Shown in pieces: positions 6,856-12,847 of a DNA stretch of 12,847 nt (position 1 is the first letter of the stretch; each line of letters opens with the position of its first letter). The notes under the pieces are model-generated. The model had not been told where the DNA came from, did no database searches, and saw only the letters and a list, made by a program, of their open reading frames with translations. The stretch covers positions 1 to 12,847 of the forward strand of contig JBOGWP010000055.1 in NCBI GenBank assembly GCA_050693875.1, written 5' to 3'. Origin of the DNA: JBOGWP01 sp050693875. Lineage in GTDB: Bacteria; Actinomycetota; CADDZG01; JAHWKV01; JBOGWP01. The position numbers and the translations under genes were made by a program.

Positions 6856-8326
6856 AGGCCGTCATCTCGCCGTGTGCGCCGAGCAGCTTCTTCGTGAGAT
6901 CCCCGCCTTCGACCACCAGCTCGTAGAGGACATCCTCGACGTGGCGCCGCCCGAGGACGATCCGGCCGTCACGACCCTCGTGGGGCCTCGTCGGCGGCGA
7001 AGACGGCGGCCTTGCGCAGCAGCTCGCGGATGAACACGCCGCTCGCCCCCTTGGTCCGCTCGACCACGCGCTCGACGTCGACGTCGCCGAAGTCGAGCCC
7101 TCGCGCGTACCGCTCGAGGAGACGGCGCCGGCCCTCGGCATCCGGGAGGGGGACCTCGATCGCCTGATCGATGCGACCGGGCCGGGCGGCGAGCGCGGGC
7201 TCGAGGAGATCGGGACGGTTCGTGGTGAGCAGGAAGATCACGTCGACATCCTCGGCCAGCCCGTCCATCTCGTTGAGCGGCTCGAAGAGCAACCACGTCG
7301 GCGTCCCCTCGCGGGTGCGCTCCTCGGCGATCAGATCGACTTCCTCGAGGGCGACCATCGACGGCTCGAGCAGCCGGGCAAGAGCGCAGGAGCGCTTGAT
7401 GAGGCCGAGGGCGGGTCCGGTGAGCAGGATCACCGTGCGATCGGGCATCTGCGCCACCAGGTGCATCACGGTACGTCTTGCCCGTGCCGGGCGGGCCTTG
7501 GAGGAGGATTCCCAGCTTGAGGTGCCGCCCGGCCTCGTGCAGGGCCTCGCGATGGCGAGCGAAGCCGAGCGTCTGCCGCCGTACGCGGTCGAGCACCGAC
7601 GCCGGGAGGACGATCCGGTCCTCGGCGATTTGCTGGAGCCGGTGGAAGCCAAGGGCGATCCCGCCCTCGCCGTACTCGAACGAGAGCACCTGGCCCCGGT
7701 ATGCGCTGCGCCGTCGCATGTGTGTCCGAAGCTCGCCGAGCAGCCCGTTGGCATGGTCTTTGGTCTTCGCCATCGCCTCGAGCAGAGTCCCCCCGTAGGG
7801 GTAGGTCCGCCCGGGATGGACGAGCAGCGCAAGGTGCGTCTCGCCGTCGCGTATCAGGAACAGCCCGAACTCCACGCACGACAGCACCCGGTCGTCGGCA
7901 GCGGGACGTTGCGGTACTCGACCGGCCCTTCGCTCGCCTGCTGGCCGACGTACCCGCGGAAGATGAGATCCGAGAAACCGAGGCCGTGCTCCTTGTGCTG
8001 GAGGCTGATGCCGACCGCGCCGGCGGCTCTCCCCTCGACGCCGAGTCGTCGATGGCGACCTGCTGGTTCGGCAGGTCGGAGGCGTCGACGTCCTCGGAGA
8101 CAACGGGGAACGACGACGGGTCCTCCCCGAAGTGGCGCCAGAGCCGCTCGAGGAAGACCGGCAGCTTCTCGGGCACCGAGGCATAGGCGGAATCGAGGAA
8201 GCGTTCGAATGCCCTCCCGAACTCCTGCGGGGCGAGCTGCTTGTGCGCCGGCTTCGTCGGCCACGGTTTCTCCGGCGAGCTACTTGCTCCGACTCTATCC
8301 GGCCCCCCGCCGGAGGCGTGCAACAC
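6854..8326 (-). pseudogene. AAA+ ATPase, apparently disrupted by four frameshifts
   Basis: Read from a GTG at 8326 to TGA at 6854, the sequence encodes about 490 residues of a single-domain AAA+ ATPase of the Cdc48/FtsH-like class, but only across five frame segments. Changes fall near 8031 (loss of one base, at a GGGG run), near 7897 (loss of one base), near 7477 (gain of one or loss of two, directly after the P-loop) and near 6984 (gain of one, at a four-base homopolymer). No stop interrupts any segment. The N-terminal part includes QHKEHGLGFSDLIFRGYVG and VEFGLFLIRDGETHLALLVHP. The ATPase has Walker A GPPGTGKT (7497-7474), Walker B-like VALEEVDLIAEER (Glu-Glu rather than Asp-Glu), sensor 1 LLTTNRPDLL and the RPGRID segment. 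The GTG has GGGAGG 4 nt upstream. Cellular role unknown. It may be a young pseudogene or an intact gene hit by sequencing indels. Confidence 0.75.
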
Positions 8327-8340
8327 CTCCCCTCCCGGTC

Positions 8341-8346
8341 TATCCT
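8341..8346 (+). promoter_or_regulatory. Possible -10 of the PpiC lipoprotein gene
   Basis: TATCCT fits the TAnnnT pattern and lies 9 nt before the TTG chosen as start, a spacing like that at rplY, so a very short leader or leaderless message is possible. It falls in the 29-bp gap between the divergent ATPase and lipoprotein genes. No -35 is recognisable. Weakly supported. Confidence 0.3.
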
Positions 8347-8355
8347 GGCCGGAGT

Positions 8356-9417
8356 TTGGCTTCGAAGCTCGCGCGCCGGCTCGTGCCGGTCCTGTCCATG
8401 CTCGTCATGCTGCCCGCCTGCACGAAGGCGGTGGGGAGCTGGTTCGCGCCGACCGCAGCCGTCGTGAACGGGAGCAAGATTCCCGAGCAGAACATCTCCC
8501 GTGAGCTGAGCCGGGTGGTCGAGAATCCGCAGTTCAAGTCCCAGTTCGAGGGTTCCAAGGGGACACTGGTGCGGGTCGAGGCGCAGCGGCAGATCCTCAA
8601 CCGGCTCATCCGCGAAACCGTCGCGGTGCAGGAGGCGAAATCGCTCGGCCTGTCGGTGAGCAACCTCGAGGTCGAGGGGCGGATCACGCAGATCGCCAAC
8701 GAGCGCTACGGGTCGGAGCGGGCCTTCTTCGAAGCGGTGAAACGCGAGCAGTTCAGCGAGGGGGACGTGCGAGACTACCTGCGCCAGCAGATTCTGATCC
8801 AGAAGGCGCTGCAGGCGGTCACCAAGGACGTCAAGGTCGGCGACGAGGCGGTGGCCCAGTACTACCAACAGAACCAGGACCAGTACACCCGGCGCGTCCA
8901 CGCCGCGCACATCCTGATCTGCGCCAACTTCGACGCAACCCAGCGCACCTGCACCCACTCGCCCCAGGACGAGGAACTGTCAAACCAGGTCGCCGCACGG
9001 ATCCAGCAGGGGGGCGACTTTGTCGCCCTCGCCAAGCAGTTCTCGATCGACAGCGAGAACAGGGGCAACGGAGGCGACCTCGGCTGGTTCGACCCGCAGC
9101 AGCTGACCCCGGAGTTCGCCCAGGCGGTGGGGGGGCTCGAGCAGGGGCAGATCTCCGGAGCGGTCAAGACACCGCACGGGTTTCACATCATTCAGATGTT
9201 GGGGCGGAGTGAGCCGCTGGAGGAGGCCAAGGCCTCCATCGAGTCGACGCTGGCGAAGGACCGGCGGGACGAGGCGTTCGCCGACTGGCTGAAGAAGGCG
9301 CTCGGCAAGTCGAGAATCAAGGTGAACCCCAAGTTCGGACGCTACGACGAACGAAGCCAGAGCGTCGTTGCGAATCGGCGCCCGGTACCCGCCGAAACCA
9401 AAGCCGGCAGGGCATAG
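8356..9417 (+). CDS. Parvulin-type peptidyl-prolyl isomerase lipoprotein (PpiC/SurA-like)
   Basis: The product is a membrane-anchored folding factor acting outside the cytoplasmic membrane, in the PrsA/SurA group. From TTG at 8356 it has 353 residues: a lipoprotein signal peptide (K4, R7, R8, then a hydrophobic stretch) ending in lipobox LPAC with Cys22; a SurA_N-like helical region (about 33-150) starting AAVVNGSKIPEQ; and a PpiC rotamase domain (about 180-284) from VHAAHIL to GFHIIQM, with GGDLGWF in the middle. The tail is basic. The frame is open far upstream, but that stretch is antisense to the ATPase. Later ATGs at 8398 and 8407 would destroy the signal peptide, so TTG is preferred; GTG at 8383 is an alternative. 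A short insert after HIL carries two Cys (ICANFDATQRTC). Lipoproteins in this position, next to mazG and eno, are known in Actinobacteria (LpqU region of mycobacteria), though not necessarily homologous. Confidence 0.85.
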   Translation: MASKLARRLVPVLSMLVMLPACTKAVGSWFAPTAAVVNGSKIPEQNISRELSRVVENPQFKSQFEGSKGTLVRVEAQRQILNRLIRETVAVQEAKSLGLSVSNLEVEGRITQIANERYGSERAFFEAVKREQFSEGDVRDYLRQQILIQKALQAVTKDVKVGDEAVAQYYQQNQDQYTRRVHAAHILICANFDATQRTCTHSPQDEELSNQVAARIQQGGDFVALAKQFSIDSENRGNGGDLGWFDPQQLTPEFAQAVGGLEQGQISGAVKTPHGFHIIQMLGRSEPLEEAKASIESTLAKDRRDEAFADWLKKALGKSRIKVNPKFGRYDERSQSVVANRRPVPAETKAGRA

Positions 9418-9427
9418 GTCGTTCGAG

Positions 9428-10525
9428 ATGTTCGCGGGGAACGGGTCGGCTTCTACCATCCTCCATCTCGTCGGTCTCGGCCCCGGCCCGGTGGAGTTGC
9501 TGACCCTGCGGGCCTGGGAACTGATCGCCTCGGGAAAGCCCCTCTGGGTGCGCGACCCCGATCACGAGGCGGCCCAGACAGTGCTCGCCCGGGGGTTTCG
9601 CTTCGAGCGTTCTGCCGAGACGGACCCCTTCGCGCTCTCCGCTGCGGTGCTCGAGTGGGCGAAGGGGAATCGAGAAGCCGTGTACGCGGTCCCCGGGAGC
9701 CCGATGGACGCCCCCGAAACGCTGTCGATCCTCCAGGCAGCGCCGCGCCAGCACGTCGAGGTCGACGTGGTGCCGTCGGTGGGCGACCTCGATCGCGTGC
9801 CCGGAGATCTGCAGAGCGGCATCCCCCCGAGCCCCGAGGCGGTGCGGGCGGGGCAGGCCTTCGCCCGGCTCGTCTCGCTGATGGCGCTCCTGCGCGCACC
9901 GGGAGGCTGTCCGTGGGACCGGCGCCAGACCCATGAAACCCTCGCCATCCACCTGCTCGAGGAGACCTACGAGACCCTCGACGCGATCGACCGCCAGGAC
10001 ATCGCGGCCCTCGCCGAGGAGCTCGGCGACATCCAGCTGCAGGTCGTCTTCCACTCCCAGCTCGCGGCGGAGGAGGCGCGCTTCGGCGTGGTGGAGGTGC
10101 TCGAAGAGCTGATCCGTAAGCTCGTCGATCGTCACCCGCATGTCTTCGGCGACGTCGTCGTCACCGGGGCCGACGAGGTGGTGGCGAATTGGGAGGCGCT
10201 CAAGCACGAGCAGAAGCGCCGCGCCTCCACAATCGACGACCTTCCCAAGAACCTTCCGGCGCTCCTCTACGCCCACAAGGTGCAACGGCGGCTCTCCGGC
10301 CGCGGCGTCGACGCCGAGCCCTCGCCCTCGCGGATCGCCGAGCTCGCCGCCGCGGCGGCGACGGGAGACGAGGACGCACTGGGCCGGCTGCTGTATGAGG
10401 TGGTGGGCGTGGCCCGACGGGCGGGAACGGATCCGGAAGGGGAGCTTCGCCGCCGAGCCACGGCCGAGGCACAGGCCCTGCCGGCCGAAGCCGGTCAGGG
10501 TGCGGCGGTCCGGTCGGAGCACTAG
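9428..10525 (+). CDS. mazG: MazG nucleoside triphosphate pyrophosphohydrolase with a shortened N-terminal methylase-like domain
   Basis: MazG hydrolyses (d)NTPs to NMP and pyrophosphate, cleaning damaged nucleotides from the pool. From ATG at 9428 the product has 365 residues. Residues 11-130 resemble the tetrapyrrole-methylase-type domain of YabN-like proteins (LVGLGPGPVELLTLRAWEL, YAVPGSPMDAPETLSIL, VVPSVGDLD), but the C-terminal half of that domain is missing. The MazG core (about 145-235) has GGCPWD (159-164), the Mg-binding EETYE (178-182) and EELGD (197-201), and DRHPHVFGD. The second half keeps LPALLYAHKVQRR and an ARRAGTDPEGELRRR segment, but the expected second EELGDLLF is only LGRLLYE, so the second MazG domain is degenerate. 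An in-frame ATG at 9368 would overlap the lipoprotein gene by 50 bp and adds no recognisable sequence. The gap to the upstream stop is 10 nt, so the two genes are probably co-transcribed. Confidence 0.9.
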   Translation: MFAGNGSASTILHLVGLGPGPVELLTLRAWELIASGKPLWVRDPDHEAAQTVLARGFRFERSAETDPFALSAAVLEWAKGNREAVYAVPGSPMDAPETLSILQAAPRQHVEVDVVPSVGDLDRVPGDLQSGIPPSPEAVRAGQAFARLVSLMALLRAPGGCPWDRRQTHETLAIHLLEETYETLDAIDRQDIAALAEELGDIQLQVVFHSQLAAEEARFGVVEVLEELIRKLVDRHPHVFGDVVVTGADEVVANWEALKHEQKRRASTIDDLPKNLPALLYAHKVQRRLSGRGVDAEPSPSRIAELAAAAATGDEDALGRLLYEVVGVARRAGTDPEGELRRRATAEAQALPAEAGQGAAVRSEH

Positions 10526-10564
10526 GCGGGGGCGCAGGTTCGGCTGCGCGAGGACCACAGACCG

Positions 10565-10570
10565 TAGAAT
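10565..10570 (+). promoter_or_regulatory. -10 element of the enolase gene with AT-rich leader
   Basis: TAGAAT is a good -10 hexamer; the start point would be near 10577, giving a leader of about 26 nt. The leader (10575-10602) is strikingly AT-rich for this genome, with overlapping palindromes TTGCAA, CAATTG and GTTAAC and then an A-rich run up to the ATG. There is no strong Shine-Dalgarno (GAAAG at best) and no clear -35. An unstructured leader would suit a highly expressed gene. Confidence 0.55.
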
Positions 10571-10602
10571 GGGCTGTTGCAATTGTTAACGAAAGTAAAA
10601 CT

Positions 10603-11889
10603 ATGAGCGAAATCACCCGGATCACGGCCCGAGAGATCCTCGATAGCCGCGGAAACCCGACGGTGGAGGCCGAGGTGTGGACCCGGGCGGGTGGCCGCGG
10701 CAGTGCCGCGGTGCCCTCCGGCGCCTCGACCGGCAAGTTCGAGGCCCTCGAGCTGCGCGATGGCGATTCGCGCTACGGGGGGCGCGGGGTTCGCCGAGCC
10801 GTCCGCAACGTCAACGAGTCGATCGCGCCGGAGATCCGAGGCATGGATGCCCTGGAACAGCGGTCGATCGATCGCACGCTGATCGATCTCGACGGCACCG
10901 TCGGCAAGACACGGCTGGGCGCCAACGCCCTCCTCGCGGTCTCCATGGCGGTCGCAGCCGCTGCCGCCGACGAGCTGGGCATCCCGCTGTTCCGGCATCT
11001 CGGAGGGACCGACGCCCACCTGCTTCCGGTGCCGATGTTGAACGTCCTCAACGGCGGCGTGCACGCCGACAACAACCTCGACGTGCAGGAGTTCATGGTC
11101 GTCCCCCACGGCGCCGCATCGTTCTCCGAGGCCCTGATGATGGGTACTGAGGTCTACCACGCCCTTCGGGCCCTCCTCATCGAACGGGGCCTGGGCTCGG
11201 GCATCGGCGACGAGGGCGGGTTCGCGCCGAATCTGGAGCGCAACGAGGACGCGCTCACGCTCCTCGTCGAAGCGATCGCGAGGGCCGGATACGACCCGGG
11301 CAACGAGGTCGCGCTTGCGATGGACGTCGCCGCCAGCGAGCTCTTCCATGGGGGCGAGTACCAGTTCACCACCGAGGACCGCCGCCTCGACGCGGCCGCG
11401 CTGACGGGTCTGTACGAGCGCTGGCTCGCACGGTATCCGATCGTCTCGGTGGAGGACCCCCTCGACCAGGAGGACTGGGAGGGCTGGGAGCATCTGACTG
11501 CGACCCTCGGGGAACGCGTGCAGCTGGTTGGCGACGACCTGTTCGTCACGCACCCTTCCCGGATCGCAACGGGGATCGAACGGCGGGTGGCGAATGCCGT
11601 GCTGATCAAGGTGAACCAGATCGGATCGCTGACCGAGACCGCCGAGGCCGTGCGCATCGCCCTCAGGGGCGGGTATGCGTGCGTGATGTCGCACCGATCC
11701 GGCGAGACCGAGGACACGACGATCGCCGACCTCAGCGTCGCCTGGGCGACCGGCCAGATCAAGACGGGGGCGCCCGCCCGGAGCGACCGCGTCGCCAAGT
11801 ACAACCGGCTGCTCCGGATCGAGGAACGGCTCGGCGACTCGGCCCGGTTTGCCGGCTCGAACGCCTTCCCGCGGTGGGCGATGCGATGA
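10603..11889 (+). CDS. eno: Enolase (phosphopyruvate hydratase)
   Basis: Enolase interconverts 2-phosphoglycerate and phosphoenolpyruvate in glycolysis and gluconeogenesis. The 428-residue product is of normal length. The flexible substrate loop is SGASTG (39-44). The general base is Glu204 in DEGGFAPN (203-210), and the catalytic Lys is Lys336 in LIKVNQIGS. The three Mg ligands are Asp241 (AMDVAASE), Glu284 (VEDPLDQEDW) and Asp311 (VGDDLFVT). The C-terminal MSHRSGETEDTTIADL and QIKTGAPARSDRVAKYN signatures are intact. The ATG at 10603 is 77 bp after mazG, and a promoter lies in between. Its TGA overlaps the ftsB ATG (ATGA), so the two are translationally coupled. With glpX in the same window, both directions of the lower pathway are represented. 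Confidence 0.98.
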   Translation: MSEITRITAREILDSRGNPTVEAEVWTRAGGRGSAAVPSGASTGKFEALELRDGDSRYGGRGVRRAVRNVNESIAPEIRGMDALEQRSIDRTLIDLDGTVGKTRLGANALLAVSMAVAAAAADELGIPLFRHLGGTDAHLLPVPMLNVLNGGVHADNNLDVQEFMVVPHGAASFSEALMMGTEVYHALRALLIERGLGSGIGDEGGFAPNLERNEDALTLLVEAIARAGYDPGNEVALAMDVAASELFHGGEYQFTTEDRRLDAAALTGLYERWLARYPIVSVEDPLDQEDWEGWEHLTATLGERVQLVGDDLFVTHPSRIATGIERRVANAVLIKVNQIGSLTETAEAVRIALRGGYACVMSHRSGETEDTTIADLSVAWATGQIKTGAPARSDRVAKYNRLLRIEERLGDSARFAGSNAFPRWAMR

Positions 11890-12284
11890 CGGCCCTCCCA
11901 CGGCCGCTCCGGCTCGGCCTCCACGGCTCGCTGCTCGCGGCCACCATGCTCGTGCTGGCCATGATGGCGGTGACCCCGGCCCGTCTCCTGCTCGGGCAGC
12001 ACGAGCGAATCGCCACCGAGCAGCAGCGCCTCGACAAGCTCACCCGCGAGAACCGTGAGCTCGAGCGGCGCCTCTCCCGCCTGGACGACCCCGCCTACCT
12101 CGAGACACAGGCCCGCCAGCGCCTGGGCATGGCGCGACCCGGCGAGACCGTCTACCTGATCCCGGAGGACCCGCCCCGCCCTGCCGCGGCGCCCCGCCCG
12201 GCCCCCGACCCTCTCCACCTTCGCGTCCTCCGGTGGTTCAGTGAAGGCACTGCCCGCGTGCTTTCAGGGGGCCGGCGAGGGTAG
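11886..12284 (+). CDS. ftsB: FtsB/DivIC-type septum formation initiator
   Basis: A 132-residue single-pass membrane protein of the divisome, expected to pair with FtsL/FtsQ through its coiled coil. It has a short basic cytoplasmic N-terminus, one transmembrane segment (about 13-31, LLAATMLVLAMMAV), a polar coiled coil (about 38-66, ERIATEQQRLDKLTRENREL), and the family segment DDPAYLETQARQRLGMARPGETVY (68-90), followed by a Pro/Ala-rich stretch and a basic C-terminus. The ATG at 11886 overlaps the enolase stop by ATGA; the same frame is open upstream, but only antisense or shifted to eno. Position after eno matches mycobacterial Rv1024 and other actinobacterial FtsB homologues. It shares its last 21 bp with the open frame of the convergent HNH gene. 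Confidence 0.88.
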   Translation: MTALPRPLRLGLHGSLLAATMLVLAMMAVTPARLLLGQHERIATEQQRLDKLTRENRELERRLSRLDDPAYLETQARQRLGMARPGETVYLIPEDPPRPAAAPRPAPDPLHLRVLRWFSEGTARVLSGGRRG

Positions 12285-12847
12285 CTGCCTCTCACCCTGC
12301 CTACGGCGGCGATCGCTCCCAGTCGGTCGCCGGCACCCGCAGAGGTTCCACACCCATGCCCCCGGCCCGCCGCCGAGCCGCCACCCGCCGAAGGTCTTCA
12401 TGAGGTGATGCCTGCCGCACAGCCGGCACAGGTTCCCCAGACGGGTCTGCCCTCCCCGGCACCGCGGGATGACGTGGTCGATCTCGAGGTCGCGTCGGTT
12501 GTTGCCGCCCGGGAGCACGCGGGTCGGGTCGCGCTCCTCCAGGGCCCGTCTCAGGACGGCAGGGATGGTGCGCCCCATGTGTCCCACCGCCTTGACGTCC
12601 GCCCGGTCGGTCAGGATCGCCAACAGGATCGAGTCGGCGGCCAGGGCCTGCGCCACCGCCACAGGGATGGGGCCCACCCCCGGGATCTCGCAGATCTCCC
12701 CCGCCACGGTGTGGCCCCGCAGGAGGGCGGCGTGGTCGACGCTCACGTGCACCGTCGCCACCGGGCCGGCTCTTTTGTCCTCGGCGACACACGAGCCCAC
12801 GTGCCTGGCCATCTCCACCAGGGCGTCGGCCTGGAGGGCCTCGTGGG
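12264..12847 (-). CDS. HNH endonuclease domain protein of the DUF222/13E12 type, 5' end outside the window
   Basis: The frame enters from the right edge (HEALQADALVEMARHVGS) and runs to TGA at 12264, so the first methionine seen at 12818 is internal. The visible 194 residues are the C-terminal part of a DUF222-HNH protein, a multicopy actinobacterial family of mostly unknown role, with RALEERDPTR, then LEIDHVIPRCRGGQTRLGNLCRLCGRHHLMKT, the HNH nuclease fold. The Cys pair usually seen before this motif (consensus like CVVPGC) is replaced by RVLPGG. After GGPGAWVW the frame becomes Cys/Arg-rich, while the neighbouring frame gives EPLRVPATDWERSPP and stops at 12301. A one-base loss near 12348 is likely; the corrected gene would end at 12301 and not overlap ftsB. 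Confidence 0.8.
   Translation of the reverse strand, partial: HEALQADALVEMARHVGSCVAEDKRAGPVATVHVSVDHAALLRGHTVAGEICEIPGVGPIPVAVAQALAADSILLAILTDRADVKAVGHMGRTIPAVLRRALEERDPTRVLPGGNNRRDLEIDHVIPRCRGGQTRLGNLCRLCGRHHLMKTFGGWRLGGGPGAWVWNLCGCRRPTGSDRRRRQGERQLPSPAP

Noticed and set aside
7171..8355. Long + strand open frame leading into the PpiC lipoprotein
   Set aside because: It is antisense to the ATPase coding sequence and would bury the signal peptide and lipobox; the translation shows no recognisable domain.
8327..8958. - strand open frame extending upstream of the ATPase start, over the lipoprotein gene
   Set aside because: It is in a different frame from the ATPase N-terminal segment and simply mirrors the lipoprotein coding sequence.
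1..12847. CRISPR array, tRNA, rRNA, transposase or toxin-antitoxin genes
   Set aside because: No regularly spaced repeats, no cloverleaf-like sequence in the gaps, and no recognisable transposase, integrase or toxin-antitoxin pair was found by reading.

Overview
The window is a high-GC stretch (roughly 70% by eye) from an actinobacterial-type chromosome. The backbone order rplY (L25/Ctc) - pth - mfd - PpiC-type lipoprotein - mazG - eno - ftsB is the familiar actinobacterial housekeeping cluster. A DUF222/13E12-type HNH gene, a multicopy family typical of Actinomycetota, lies at the right edge. The species cannot be fixed from this window; an uncultured or deep-branching actinobacterium is possible.

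Layout. Positions 1-206 hold hairpin-forming sequence and a perfect TATAAT only 8 nt before the rplY start, which suggests a leaderless transcript. rplY and pth follow on the + strand. Next comes a 319-bp gap with a stem-loop and a possible 22-codon peptide, then glpX (class II fructose-1,6-bisphosphatase, + strand) and a small nitroreductase on the - strand. mfd (1123 codons, + strand) is divergent from the nitroreductase and is preceded by a near-perfect 25-nt palindrome next to its Shine-Dalgarno. A - strand AAA+ ATPase between mfd and the lipoprotein gene is readable only by changing frame four times. The PpiC lipoprotein, mazG (with a shortened methylase domain and a degenerate second pyrophosphohydrolase half), eno and ftsB then run on the + strand. 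The last two overlap by ATGA. A 5'-incomplete HNH gene converges on ftsB and also appears frameshifted near its C-terminus.

Functionally this is mainly maintenance: translation (L25, Pth), gluconeogenesis and glycolysis (GlpX, enolase), transcription-coupled repair (Mfd), nucleotide-pool cleaning (MazG), extracytoplasmic protein folding (PpiC lipoprotein) and division (FtsB). The accessory parts are glpX plus the nitroreductase between pth and mfd, the broken AAA ATPase, and the HNH gene. I see no convincing new defence, mobile or biosynthetic system. The points most worth checking are the clustered frameshifts, the mfd leader hairpin, the unusual MazG architecture and several leader signals.
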